Notes: generated by a model not told the origin, from the sequence alone. A DNA stretch of 24,656 nucleotides from AP-16 sp036395835 (GCA_036395835.1 DASWCW010000081.1:1-24656), one strand, 5' to 3'. Shown: positions 7,605 to 17,298, counted from the stretch's first letter. Numbers and translations: made by a program.

Positions 7605-8354
7605 TCACTCCGCAGTCGCGGGCGGCGCCATGCCGATATAGCCCGGCACCGCGACCCGGCGCTCGGTGCGGCGCATGGCGAAGGTCACCACGATGTTGAT
7701 CGCGATGTAGATGACCGTGGCGGCGGTGAAAGCCTCGAACACCTGGAAGGAGAATTCCTGCATCGATCGCGCCCGCGCGGTCAGCTCCATCAGGCCAATG
7801 GTGAGCGCGACGGCGCTGTTCTTGATGACGCTGAGGAACTCCGAGGTCAGCGGCGGCAGGATGATGCGGTAGGCCATCGGCAACAGCACGTACCAATAGG
7901 CCTGCGGCAGCGTGAGGCCGAGCGCGAGCGAAGCGAGGCGCTGGCCGCTCGGCAGGCTGGTGATGCCGGCGCGCACCTGCTCGGCGACGCGTGCCGAGGT
8001 GTAGAAGCCCAGCGCGACGACCGCGGTGTAAAAGGAGGCGTCGGGCAGCTGCTTGAGCCAGGTCCCGATGCCGCGCGGGACGAGCTCCGGCAGCACGAAA
8101 TACCAGAGGAACATCTGCACCAGCAGCGGAACGTTGCGGAACAGCTCGACATAGGCATTGCCGATGCGCACGAGCCAGGGATGCGGGGTCGTGCGCATCA
8201 CGCCCACCATCGATCCGAACGTCAGCGCCAGGACCCAGGCGGCGAGCGCGGTTGCCAACGTCCACGCGGTTCCGAGCAAAAGAGTCTGAAGGTAGCTGTG
8301 GGATGCGTCGGGAGAAATCTCCCAGAAAATTCCCCAGTTCCAATGGTAGTTCAT
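7605..8354 (-). CDS. gltJ: Acidic amino acid ABC transporter permease (GltJ-like)
   Basis: The 249-residue permease starts with MNYHWNWGIFW, typical of GltJ proteins, and has a membrane-spanning core, a VELFRNVPLLVQMFLWYF helix and an EAA-type loop near LPSGQRLASLALGLTLPQAY. It forms a heterodimer with the GltK-like subunit for import of glutamate or aspartate. The gene is separated from the upstream binding-protein gene by a 154-nt spacer containing a strong hairpin, which fits the common pattern of higher expression of the binding protein than of the membrane parts. Confidence 0.92.
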   Translation of the reverse strand: MNYHWNWGIFWEISPDASHSYLQTLLLGTAWTLATALAAWVLALTFGSMVGVMRTTPHPWLVRIGNAYVELFRNVPLLVQMFLWYFVLPELVPRGIGTWLKQLPDASFYTAVVALGFYTSARVAEQVRAGITSLPSGQRLASLALGLTLPQAYWYVLLPMAYRIILPPLTSEFLSVIKNSAVALTIGLMELTARARSMQEFSFQVFEAFTAATVIYIAINIVVTFAMRRTERRVAVPGYIGMAPPATAE

Positions 8355-8448
8355 CGCGGCCCAATACCCCGCGCGCAGCGCAGCATCCGACGTCGCGCTG
8401 CTGAACCGGGACCCGTTGCGTCGTCCATGATCATGTTAGGACCCGGAT

Positions 8449-8482
8449 CGGCGTCGCAGCACCAAGGGCGGCGGCGACGCCG
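8449..8482 (-). repeat. 9-bp stem-loop between gltI and gltJ
   Basis: CGGCGTCGC (8449-8457) and GCGACGCCG (8474-8482) are exact reverse complements around a 16-nt loop, in the transcribed spacer between the binding-protein gene and the first permease gene. A role in partial termination or mRNA 3' end protection is inferred from its position; there is no T-run. Confidence 0.55.
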
Positions 8483-8508
8483 GCGAACGCTCAGGTTCGC
8501 GCCGGAAC

Positions 8509-9414
8509 TCAATACACCGCCGGATCGCCGCTGTCGGTCGGGCTGGCCACGACCTTCTTGAAAGCAGGGCTCATCGGCACGTTGAGGTTGATACCTCTCG
8601 GCGGGATCGGTTTCAGGAACCACTTTTCGTAGATCGCGTTGATCTCGCCGCTCTTGTAGATGCCCACCATGGCGCCATCCACCACTTTCTTGAAGTCGAG
8701 GTCCTCGCGGCGCAGCATGATGCCGTAGGGTTCGACCGACAGCGCATCGGCGGAGATCACATAGTCCGGCGGCGACTTCGAGGTCGCGACCAGGCTGAAG
8801 AGCAGGATGTCGTCCATCACGAAGGCGGCGGCCCGGTCGGTCTCCACCATCAGGAACGCCTCGGCGTGGTCCTTGGCGGCAAGGATATTGAGGCCGAGAT
8901 TCTTTTGCGCGCCGATCTCGGTGATCTGCTTGATATTGGTGGTTCCGGAGGTCGATACGATCGTCTTGTCCCTGAGATCGTCCACGACCTTGAGATTGGC
9001 AGCCTTCTTCGACACGAAGCGATTGGCCGTCACGAAATGCGTGATGGTGAACGAGACTTGCTTCTGGCGCTCGAGGTTGTTCGTGGTCGAGCCGCATTCG
9101 AGGTCGATGGTTCCGTTCGCCATGAGCGGGATGCGAGTGGCCGAGGTGACCGGGTTCAGCTTCACCTCGATGGTGTCCAGCTTCAATTCCTTCTTCACCG
9201 CATCCACGATGCGGTAGCAGAGGTCCATGGCGTAGCCGACGACCTGCTGCTTGTCGTCATAATAGGAGAACGGCACCGAGGACTCGCGGTGGCCCAGCGT
9301 GATCGCTCCGGTATCCTTGATCTTCTTGAGCGTGCCGGTGAGCTCGGCGGCGAGCGCCGGGGTGACGGCGACACTTGCCGCGGCGAGGACCGACATGATC
9401 CATTTCCAGTTCAT
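8509..9414 (-). CDS. gltI: Glutamate/aspartate ABC transporter substrate-binding protein
   Basis: The 301-residue periplasmic binding protein has a Sec signal peptide with cleavage expected after ALA at residue 22. The family 3 solute-binding core shows ITLGHRESSVPFSYYDD, the GYAMDLC segment, ECGSTTNN and TSGTTN, all typical of GltI/DEBP proteins. It captures glutamate or aspartate in the periplasm and delivers it to the GltJ/GltK channel. AGGGGAG lies about 7 nt before ATG 9414. It is the first gene of the leftward operon and diverges from the sugar importer across a 317-nt region. Confidence 0.93.
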   Translation of the reverse strand: MNWKWIMSVLAAASVAVTPALAAELTGTLKKIKDTGAITLGHRESSVPFSYYDDKQQVVGYAMDLCYRIVDAVKKELKLDTIEVKLNPVTSATRIPLMANGTIDLECGSTTNNLERQKQVSFTITHFVTANRFVSKKAANLKVVDDLRDKTIVSTSGTTNIKQITEIGAQKNLGLNILAAKDHAEAFLMVETDRAAAFVMDDILLFSLVATSKSPPDYVISADALSVEPYGIMLRREDLDFKKVVDGAMVGIYKSGEINAIYEKWFLKPIPPRGINLNVPMSPAFKKVVASPTDSGDPAVY

Positions 9415-9731
9415 CGTTGCTCTCCCCTGCTGACAGCCGTGGGTTCTCGCCCATCCCTATGGCGGCGTCCTGAGAGATCATCGCGCAGAACGGGCGCTTC
9501 CGTCTACAGTGTGGTCGGACCGAAAGCGACAGGCAGTGTTGCCATGGCCGCCGCATCGGCCCCGTTGCGCACGGGGGTGCAGCCCGCGGGAGCCGCCGCG
9601 CTGGAACCCTCTACCGGCCAATCGCCCGGTGTGCCGATCGTTTACCCTGGAAGGAGGCGCGGAGAACGGATAGGGTTGCTCAAGCCCAGCGATCGGGTCA
9701 ATCTGGCTGCAAAAGCTTAGGGAGGATCTCC
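9415..9731. other. Divergent intergenic region between two transport operons
   Basis: This 317-nt spacer must hold the promoters of the leftward glt operon and the rightward sugar-type importer. A stretch at 9515-9533 (TCGGACCGAAAGCGACAGG) resembles one just before the second binding-protein gene. I find no convincing sigma70 or sigma54 promoter by eye. No gene is apparent. GGGAGGA, about 5 nt before ATG 9732, is the ribosome binding site of the next gene. Confidence 0.5.
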
Positions 9732-11063
9732 ATGGCACGTTTCAGTCGGCGCAACTTCCTGAAACTCTCGGGCGGCGGCGCGATTGCGGCAAAGACCGGA
9801 GGAATGGCGGCAATTCTCGCTTCGGGCCGGGCGCCGGCCTTTGCCCAGGCGACCAATGTGCATTGGCTACGCTGGAACGATTTCGTGCCGGCCTCCGATG
9901 AGGTGCTGCGCAAGCAGATCGCGCCGGAGTGCCAGAAGGCGCTGGGCGTCACTCTGAATATCGAGACCATCAATGGCAACGATATCCAGGCACGCACCAC
10001 TTCGGCGATCCAGTCGGGCTCGGGCCCGGATGTGATCTGCGGCCTGAACAATTGGCCGCAGCTCTATGCGGAAAGCCTGGTCGACGTCAGCGATCTCGCC
10101 GACGAGATCAGCAAGGCCCAGGGCGGCTATTACGAGGAATCGCGCGTCGTCGCCAACGACGGCAAGAAATGGATCGCACTGCCCTGGTGCGTGCTGGGCG
10201 CGCAGCTCGCCTACCGCAAATCCTGGTTCGAGGAGATCGGGTATCCGGCCGGCAAATTTCCCCAGACCTGGGAGGAATACCACGACGCCGGCAAGAAGCT
10301 GAAGGCGAAGGGCCGCCCGATCGGCCAAACGCTGGGCCACACCTTCGGCGACGCGCCCACCTTCACCTATGCCTACCTGTGGTCCTGGGGCGGCAAGGAA
10401 GTGGAGAAGGATGGCAATACCGTCGTGCTCGACGGCAAGGCCGCGGTCGACTCGGTCAAGTTCATGGCCACGTTCTGGAAGGATGCCCACGACGAAGGCG
10501 GCCTCGCGTGGGACGATACCAACAACAACCGCGCGTTCCTGTCGGGGACCATCAGCTCCACGTTGAACGGCGCCTCGATCTACATCGAGGCCAAGCGCAA
10601 GCCCGACGCCTATCAGACCGAGAAGGGCACTCCGCTCTGGCAAGACATCCTGCACTCGCCGCTACCCAAGGGCCCCGCCGGCCAATTCGGCTATCATCTG
10701 CCGATGTCGAACATGCTGATGGGATATTCCAAGAACCAGAAGGCCGCCAAGGACTTCCTGCGCTGGATCACTTCGAAGGACGTCTATCAGAGATGGTTCA
10801 ACTCCCAACAGGGCTATTCGGTCGGCGCCACGCCGGTCTGGGAGCAGGATCCGCTGTGGGAGAAGGATCCGGTCATGCTGCCGTTCCGGGTAGCGGCGAG
10901 CGCAGGACGCTTCCCGGGCTATGCGGGACCGGCCGACCGCAAGGCGGCAGAGGTGCTGAGCAAGTACATCATCACCGACATGTACGCCAAGGCGGTGCAG
11001 GGGATGCCGGCCGAGGAGGCGGTGAAATGGGCGCACGAGGAGGTGAAAAAAATTCACACCTGA
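9732..11063 (+). CDS. ABC transporter substrate-binding protein, family 1, Tat-exported (copy 1)
   Basis: The 443-residue periplasmic binding protein is of the sugar/polyol type (SBP_bac_1). Its signal peptide carries the Tat motif SRRNFLK, with cleavage expected after AFA at residue 38. The mature part begins near HWLRWNDFVPASD, and a conserved WSWGGKE segment is likely part of the ligand site. It feeds the permeases and ATPase encoded downstream. A second, closely related copy follows directly. The ligand is not deducible; maltose, trehalose, polyol and glycerol-phosphate systems share this gene layout. The ribosome binding site GGGAGGA lies just upstream of the ATG. Confidence 0.88.
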   Translation: MARFSRRNFLKLSGGGAIAAKTGGMAAILASGRAPAFAQATNVHWLRWNDFVPASDEVLRKQIAPECQKALGVTLNIETINGNDIQARTTSAIQSGSGPDVICGLNNWPQLYAESLVDVSDLADEISKAQGGYYEESRVVANDGKKWIALPWCVLGAQLAYRKSWFEEIGYPAGKFPQTWEEYHDAGKKLKAKGRPIGQTLGHTFGDAPTFTYAYLWSWGGKEVEKDGNTVVLDGKAAVDSVKFMATFWKDAHDEGGLAWDDTNNNRAFLSGTISSTLNGASIYIEAKRKPDAYQTEKGTPLWQDILHSPLPKGPAGQFGYHLPMSNMLMGYSKNQKAAKDFLRWITSKDVYQRWFNSQQGYSVGATPVWEQDPLWEKDPVMLPFRVAASAGRFPGYAGPADRKAAEVLSKYIITDMYAKAVQGMPAEEAVKWAHEEVKKIHT

Positions 11064-11112
11064 TCGGTGGGGATCCGCTTCGCGCCGGATTGTTGCAATC
11101 GCGTTCGTTAGA

Positions 11113-11128
11113 TCGGTCCGAAGACCGA
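11113..11128 (+). repeat. Hairpin upstream of second binding-protein gene
   Basis: TCGGTC and GACCGA pair perfectly across a CGAA loop, ending just before the GGGGAGG ribosome binding site of the next gene. It could protect the end of the first gene's message or tune translation of the second. This is inferred from position only. Confidence 0.45.
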
Positions 11129-11145
11129 CAGGGGAGGAACATACC

Positions 11146-12477
11146 ATGGCTCGCTTCGATCGTCGTTCTTTCTTGAAGCTCACCGGCAGCGGAGCGATCG
11201 CTGCCAGCGGGGGAATGGCGGGCGTTCTCGCCTCCGGCCGCGCGCCGGCATTCGCCCAGGCAACGAGCGTCCACTGGCTGCGCTGGAACGACTTCGTTCC
11301 CGCGTCCGACCAGCTGCTCAAGGGAGACATCGCGGCCGAATGCGAGAAGGCCCTGGGCGTGAAGCTCACCATCGAGACCATCAACGCCAACGATATCCAG
11401 GCCCGCGTGACCTCCGCGATCCAGTCGGGGTCGGGGCCGGATATCGTCTGCGCGCTCAACAACTGGCCGCAGCTTTATGCGGACAGTCTCGCTCCGGTGG
11501 ACGACGTCGCCGAGGAGCTCGGCAAGGCACAGGGCGGCTTCTACGAAACCTCGCGAGTGGTGGCCAACGACGGCAAGCGATGGATCGCCATGCCCTGGAG
11601 CATCGTCGGCCTCCAGATCGCGTATCGCAAATCCTGGTTCGAGGAGGTGGGCTATTCGGGCGGCAAGTTCCCCGAGACGTGGGAAGCCTTGCGTGAAGCG
11701 GGCAAGAAGCTCAAGGCGCTCGGGCGACCGGTCGGGCAGACCCTCGGCCACACCTTCGGCGACGCGCCGGCCTTCACCTATCCGTACTTGTGGTCCTGGG
11801 GCGGCAAGGAAGTCGAGGCCGATGGCAAGACCGTGGTGCTGGACAGCAAGCAAACCGTCGAATCCGTGAAGTTCCTGGTCGGCTTCTGGAAGGACGCGCT
11901 CGACGAGGGCGGCCTCGCTTGGGACGATTCGAGCAACAACCGGGCGTTCCTCTCTGGCACCTGCAGCGCGACGAACAACGGCGCCTCGATCTACATCGAG
12001 GCGCTGCGCAAGCCCGACGCCTACAAGACCGAGAAAGGCGCCCCGCTGAAAGAAGACATCCTGCATGCGCCGCTGCCCAAGGGCCCGGCCGGCCAATTCA
12101 GCTTCCACGTGCCGTTCTCGAACATGCTGATGGGCTATTCGAAAAATCAGAAGGGCGCCAAGGAATTCCTGCGCTGGATCAGCTCGAAGCCGGTGTTCGA
12201 CCGATGGTTCACGACGCAAAAGGGCTTTTCGATCGGGCCGACGACGGATTGGGAGAAGCACAAGCTCTGGGGTGACGATCCGGTGATGCTGCCGTTCAAG
12301 TCAGCCGCGCGCACGGGACGCTTCGCCGGCTATGCCGGACCTTCGGGCAGGAAATCGGCCGAGGTCCTGACCAAGTACATCCTCACCGACATGTACGCCA
12401 AGGCGGTCCAAGGCATGCCGCCGGAGGAGGCGGTGAAACGGGCTCACGCCGAGCTGACCAAGATCTACGGCGCCTGA
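11146..12477 (+). CDS. ABC transporter substrate-binding protein, family 1, Tat-exported (copy 2)
   Basis: A paralogue of the preceding gene, also 443 residues, with a Tat-type signal DRRSFLK and predicted cleavage after AFA at residue 37. The Tat motif has Asp instead of Ser before the arginine pair. The core WSWGGKE and NNRAFLSG segments are shared with copy 1. Differences include CVLGAQLAY in copy 1 against SIVGLQIAY here, in the region that lines the ligand cleft in this family, so the two may bind different ligands. It is 26 nt upstream of the first permease gene. Both reading frames are intact, so neither copy looks like a pseudogene. Confidence 0.88.
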   Translation: MARFDRRSFLKLTGSGAIAASGGMAGVLASGRAPAFAQATSVHWLRWNDFVPASDQLLKGDIAAECEKALGVKLTIETINANDIQARVTSAIQSGSGPDIVCALNNWPQLYADSLAPVDDVAEELGKAQGGFYETSRVVANDGKRWIAMPWSIVGLQIAYRKSWFEEVGYSGGKFPETWEALREAGKKLKALGRPVGQTLGHTFGDAPAFTYPYLWSWGGKEVEADGKTVVLDSKQTVESVKFLVGFWKDALDEGGLAWDDSSNNRAFLSGTCSATNNGASIYIEALRKPDAYKTEKGAPLKEDILHAPLPKGPAGQFSFHVPFSNMLMGYSKNQKGAKEFLRWISSKPVFDRWFTTQKGFSIGPTTDWEKHKLWGDDPVMLPFKSAARTGRFAGYAGPSGRKSAEVLTKYILTDMYAKAVQGMPPEEAVKRAHAELTKIYGA

Positions 12478-12503
12478 CGCGGCGCCTCTGTTAGGGATTC
12501 GAC

Positions 12504-13436
12504 ATGGCGCTGGCCTACGCGCAAGCCGCGGCCCCAAAAACCAAGCGCGGAGCAATCACCGCGTTGCTGGAGGACGAGCGGTGGCTCGGAGCCCTGCTGT
12601 TGCTCCCGACCGCGGTGCTGCTCGCGTTGTTCATCGCCTACCCGTTCGTCAAGGGCGTGCTGCTCTCCGTGACCGACGCCAGGGTAGGCGTGCCGGGGAG
12701 CTTCGTCGGTCTGCAGAATTTCATCGCGCTCGCGCACGACAGCATCTTCCGCGAAGCGGTGTGGAACACGTTCCTCTACACGGCCGTGACCACCGTCTTC
12801 AAGCTCGCACTCGGCCTGTGGCTTGCCCTGCTGCTCAACCGGCATTTTCCAGGCAAGGCGCTGACCCGGGCCTTCGTCCTGCTGCCATTCATCATCCCGA
12901 CGGTGCTCTCGACGTTCGCTTGGAAGTGGATGTTCGACCCGACGTTCAGCGTCATCAACTGGACGCTCTATAAGCTCGCCATCATCGATTCGCGTATCAA
13001 CTGGCTCGGCGATCCGCAACTCGCCATGATCTCGATCATCATCGTCAACGTCTGGCGCGGGGTCCCGTTCTACGCGATCAGCCTGCTGGCCGGGCTGCAG
13101 ACCATCAGCCCCGAGCTGCAGGAAGCCGCCGCCATCGACGGCGCTCGGCCGTGGCAGCGCTTCTGGCACGTGACCTGGCCGCTGCTGCTGCCGGTGACCA
13201 TGGTGGTCGTCCTGTTCTCGGTCATTCAGACCTTCGCCGACTTCCAGCTGGTGTACGTGCTCACCGGCGGCGGACCGGCCAATGCCACGCACCTGTTCGC
13301 CACCTATGCCTATCAGATCGGGGTGGGCACCGGGCTTTTGAGCGTGGGAGCCGCAATCTCGCTCGCCATGTTCCCGGCGCTGCTGGTCGTGGTCATCGTC
13401 CAGTTGCTCTACATCCGGCGCGTGGAGATCCATTGA
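12504..13436 (+). CDS. Sugar-type ABC transporter permease (MalF/UgpA family)
   Basis: The 310-residue inner-membrane permease has six probable helices, the first at about residues 29-52. The EAA loop EAAAIDGARPWQRFWHVTWP near residues 207-226 binds the ATPase. A TGGGPANATHLFATYAY segment is characteristic of the MalF/UgpA subgroup. AGGG lies about 7 nt before ATG 12504. It forms a heterodimer with the next gene's product, whose ATG follows the stop of this gene by 3 nt. It serves both tandem binding proteins, since no other permease pair is nearby. Confidence 0.92.
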   Translation: MALAYAQAAAPKTKRGAITALLEDERWLGALLLLPTAVLLALFIAYPFVKGVLLSVTDARVGVPGSFVGLQNFIALAHDSIFREAVWNTFLYTAVTTVFKLALGLWLALLLNRHFPGKALTRAFVLLPFIIPTVLSTFAWKWMFDPTFSVINWTLYKLAIIDSRINWLGDPQLAMISIIIVNVWRGVPFYAISLLAGLQTISPELQEAAAIDGARPWQRFWHVTWPLLLPVTMVVVLFSVIQTFADFQLVYVLTGGGPANATHLFATYAYQIGVGTGLLSVGAAISLAMFPALLVVVIVQLLYIRRVEIH

Positions 13437-13439
13437 GCC

Positions 13440-14291
13440 ATGATCGAGGGCGCAAAATGGAGACGCTGGGTGTATTTCTACGTTCCGCTCGGCGTTTTCG
13501 TCTTCCTGCTGCTGTTCCCGTTCTACTGGATGCTGGTGACGACCTTCCGGCCGGATGGCGAGTTGTACCGCCCATGGATGGCGCCGAACTACACGCCGTT
13601 CTGGACCGCGAATCCCACCTTGGACCACATCAGGTACCTTTTCACCGAGACGCTGTTCGCCACCTGGATGTTCAACACGCTGTTCATAGCGCTTGCCTCC
13701 ACCGCGATCTCGCTGTTCTGCGGTCTGCTCGCGGCCTATGCGCTGTCACGCCTGAAATTTCCGTTCGCCGGCAGCCTCGGTACCGGCATCTTCGTCACGT
13801 ATCTGGTTCCGCAGACGCTGCTGTTCATCCCGCTGGCCGACATCATCCGCAATTATCACCTCGGCGATACGCCGTGGGCGCTCATCCTCACCTATCCGAC
13901 CTTCCTGATCCCGTTCTGCACCTGGCTGCTGATGGGCTATTTCAAGGCGATTCCGCGCGAGCTCGAAGAATGCGCGCGCATCGACGGCGCCACCCGCTGG
14001 AAAGCCATGGTCTACATCATCTTCCCGATCGCCGTGCCGGGCATTCTTTCGGCCGGCATCTTCGCTTTCACGCTGTCCTGGAACGAGTTCATCTACGCGC
14101 TGGTGTTCCTGTCGTCGCCGGACGAGAAAACCGTGCCGGTTGGCGTCACTTCGGAGCTGATCCGCGGCGACGTATTCTTCTGGGGACCGCTGATGGCGGG
14201 CGCATTGCTGGGCTCGATCCCGGTCGCGATCGTGTACTCGTTCTTCGTGGAGCACTATGTCGCCGGGCTGACCGGATCGGTGAAAGGATAA
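13440..14291 (+). CDS. Sugar-type ABC transporter permease (MalG/UgpE family)
   Basis: The 283-residue permease has an N-terminal helix with PFYWMLVTTFRP, a motif of the MalG/UgpE subgroup. The EAA loop EECARIDGATRWKA interacts with the ATPase, and a late SWNEFIYALVFL helix is also typical. It starts 3 nt after the previous gene and is probably translationally coupled to it. It forms the second half of the channel. The alternative of a glycerol-phosphate importer cannot be excluded. Confidence 0.92.
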   Translation: MIEGAKWRRWVYFYVPLGVFVFLLLFPFYWMLVTTFRPDGELYRPWMAPNYTPFWTANPTLDHIRYLFTETLFATWMFNTLFIALASTAISLFCGLLAAYALSRLKFPFAGSLGTGIFVTYLVPQTLLFIPLADIIRNYHLGDTPWALILTYPTFLIPFCTWLLMGYFKAIPRELEECARIDGATRWKAMVYIIFPIAVPGILSAGIFAFTLSWNEFIYALVFLSSPDEKTVPVGVTSELIRGDVFFWGPLMAGALLGSIPVAIVYSFFVEHYVAGLTGSVKG

Positions 14292-14348
14292 AGCGTCGGG
14301 ACGCGGCCGATTCCGCGTTAGGCCTTTGCGCGAGCTGGAGAGTGTAGG

Positions 14349-15440
<1,092 letters not shown>

Positions 15441-15635
15441 GCGTGGCCATGCCTCCTTGGCGCGGCTGGCCCCGGAAGCGATGGCGTCTGCTCGTGCTTC
15501 GTCGCGAAATCCTGCGGATTGTAGCCGGTGCATCGAGGACGTATCATGGCGCCGACACCAGGCAGCCGGCATCGTGAGGTGGGGGCTTGCGGGGACCATC
15601 CTGGGGGTCGGCCGGCGCTCAACGGAGGATTCATC

Positions 15636-16106
15636 ATGGCGATTGCCCCGACGCTCCAACAATATCTGGCAGACTGCCGGATCGAATACGACGTGATGGC
15701 GCATGAAACGACCATGTCGTCGACACGCACCGCCCAAGCCTGCCACGTTTCCGGGAATTGTCTGGCCAAAGCGATCGTGCTGCGGACCGGGAACGGCTAT
15801 ATGCTCGCGGTGCTGCCGGCATCACGCCACATCCGCCTATCGGATCTCAAAACTGAGATCGGCGAGGATGTCGATCTGGCCAGTGAGGATGAGATCCAGC
15901 GCTTGTTCCCGGATTGCGATCGCGGCGCAGTGCCGGCTCTCGGCCAGTGCTACGGGCTCGATGTCATGGTCGACGACAGCATCGATGAGCCGCCGGAAGT
16001 TTATCTCGAGGGCGGCGATCACGCGACGCTGATCCACATGAGCCATGCGCAGTTCGCGAAGCTCATGGCGCAGAAGCGACACGCGCGCTTCAGCAGCGAC
16101 GGTTAA
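15636..16106 (+). CDS. YbaK/EbsC-type aminoacyl-tRNA deacylase
   Basis: A 156-residue single-domain protein of the YbaK/ProX/INS editing family, which hydrolyses mischarged aminoacyl-tRNAs in the cytoplasm. Visible features are the conserved lysine 45 in CLAKAIVLR, the SDLKTEIGEDVDLASEDE helix and strand, and a GAVPALGQ loop corresponding to the family's GxxPP(F/L)G. ATG 15636 was chosen because ACGGAGGA lies a few nucleotides upstream; an earlier in-frame ATG at 15528 lacks this and would add unconserved residues. It starts 195 nt after the ATPase gene and probably has its own promoter. Its tRNA specificity is not visible in the sequence. Confidence 0.85.
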   Translation: MAIAPTLQQYLADCRIEYDVMAHETTMSSTRTAQACHVSGNCLAKAIVLRTGNGYMLAVLPASRHIRLSDLKTEIGEDVDLASEDEIQRLFPDCDRGAVPALGQCYGLDVMVDDSIDEPPEVYLEGGDHATLIHMSHAQFAKLMAQKRHARFSSDG

Positions 16107-16125
16107 GGTCGCTATCCGCATCGTC

Positions 16126-16140
16126 GCGGCGCTGTGCCGC
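16126..16140. terminator. Possible weak terminator between convergent genes
   Basis: GCGGC and GCCGC pair around GCTGT and are followed by CTTT on the plus strand. The 91-nt gap between the deacylase stop and the E2 stop has no stronger stem, apart from a loose CATTGC/GCAATG pair at 16148-16174. It is a candidate only. Confidence 0.35.
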
Positions 16141-16197
16141 CTTTGGCCATTGCGCGCTCACGATGGTTGCAATGCGTCGGGAGCGGGCGATGGGCCG

Positions 16198-17298
16198 TTA
16201 CGATGGGCGCTCGAGATCCGTCTTGAGCGTCATCAGGAAGCGCGCCGCCTCTCCGCCCGTCACCACGCGGTGATCGAAAGTGAGTGAGAGCGGCAGCGCG
16301 CGACGCACGGCTGGCTTTCCCTCGTGCACCATCACCCGCTGCTCGATGCGGCCGGCGCCGATGATCGCCACTTGCGGCGGGACGATGACCAGATTGGCAA
16401 AGCGTCCGCCGATCATGCCGAAGTTCGACAGCGTGATGGTCGCGCCGCGCAGTTCCTCCGGCGGGATCGACCGCGCCTCGGCATCGGCCCGCATCCGATC
16501 GAGCCCCGCGCGCAAGTCCCTCAAATCGCGCTCGCCGACGTTGCGCATCACCGGCACGATCAAACCGCCCCCGGTATCGACCGCAATGCCGACGTCGATG
16601 CGGGGGACGAGGCGCCGTTCGCCGGCCTGCGAATTGTACCAGGCGTTGAGCGACGGCTCGACCTTCGCGGCCGCCGCGATGGCGCGGAGGAGCCTTGCGC
16701 TGACGTCGGTGCCCCGGGGCCAGTCGCCGATGTCGGCTTCCTCGGTGACGTTCGCCGGGGCGACCTCCGCGTGCGATGCGGCCATCCGCTGCGCCATGGC
16801 GCGGCGCATGCCGCGCAGGCTCTCGGCCGGGCCCGCCTCGGCCAGGCTCTTGGCGGCGCGCTCGACGTCCGCCCGCGTGATGGTGCCGCCAGGACCGCTC
16901 GCCTGCACCAGATTGAGATCGACATCGAGCTTGCGCGCCAGCGCGCGGATCGCGGGAAGCACCTGAACGGTTCCGGCGCGACCGGGCTCGCCGCGCGTCT
17001 CGCCGCGAGGCTTGGCTTCGGCCCGAGCGAGCTCGCCCACGACCGTGCCGGTTTCCTCCCCCTGCCCTTCGGCAAATTCGACGAGGGTGGCCCCAACCTT
17101 GACCAGATCGCCCTTGGCGCCGAACACGCGGGCGATGCGGCCGCTCCAGGGCGACGGCACCTCGACCACGGCCTTGTCGGTCTCGACGGAAACCAGCGGC
17201 TGATCGGTCACGACGTGGTCGCCCTCGTTGACGTGCCAAGCGACGATCTCGGCCTCCTCGAGCCCCTCCCCCAGATCCGGCAGTGTGAACTTGCGCAT
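16198..17298 (-). CDS. 2-oxoacid dehydrogenase complex, dihydrolipoamide acyltransferase (E2)
   Basis: The 366-residue core enzyme transfers acyl groups from lipoyl-lysine to CoA. Domain order: one lipoyl domain (1-77, lipoyl-lysine 42 in ETDKAVV), a linker rich in Gly, Arg and Glu, a peripheral subunit-binding domain (about 113-149, LPAIRALARKL), and the catalytic domain from about 158. The catalytic signature usually reads HxxxDG; here it is HRVVTGG with His343 but Thr347 in place of Asp. The chain is short for the family because there is only one lipoyl domain. It is the third gene of the E1 alpha, E1 beta, E2 operon, 17 nt after E1 beta. Pyruvate or branched-chain 2-oxoacids are both possible substrates. 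Confidence 0.88.
   Translation of the reverse strand: MRKFTLPDLGEGLEEAEIVAWHVNEGDHVVTDQPLVSVETDKAVVEVPSPWSGRIARVFGAKGDLVKVGATLVEFAEGQGEETGTVVGELARAEAKPRGETRGEPGRAGTVQVLPAIRALARKLDVDLNLVQASGPGGTITRADVERAAKSLAEAGPAESLRGMRRAMAQRMAASHAEVAPANVTEEADIGDWPRGTDVSARLLRAIAAAAKVEPSLNAWYNSQAGERRLVPRIDVGIAVDTGGGLIVPVMRNVGERDLRDLRAGLDRMRADAEARSIPPEELRGATITLSNFGMIGGRFANLVIVPPQVAIIGAGRIEQRVMVHEGKPAVRRALPLSLTFDHRVVTGGEAARFLMTLKTDLERPS

Larger units (their letters stand above)
9732..12477 (+). repeat. Tandem gene duplication (two binding-protein paralogues)
   Basis: The two adjacent genes encode proteins of equal length (443 residues) that align almost without gaps except in the signal peptide. In the first 73 residues of the mature part I count 58 identities. 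The copies are separated by 82 nt. Confidence 0.9.

Noticed and set aside
10972..12261. 429-codon open frame on the minus strand
   Set aside because: Antisense to the second binding protein; a similar shadow exists opposite the first copy, as expected from their sequence similarity.
12465..13628. 387-codon open frame on the minus strand
   Set aside because: Antisense to two permease genes with clear EAA loops; composition dominated by Asp, Glu, Gln, His and Arg, the usual mirror of hydrophobic codons.
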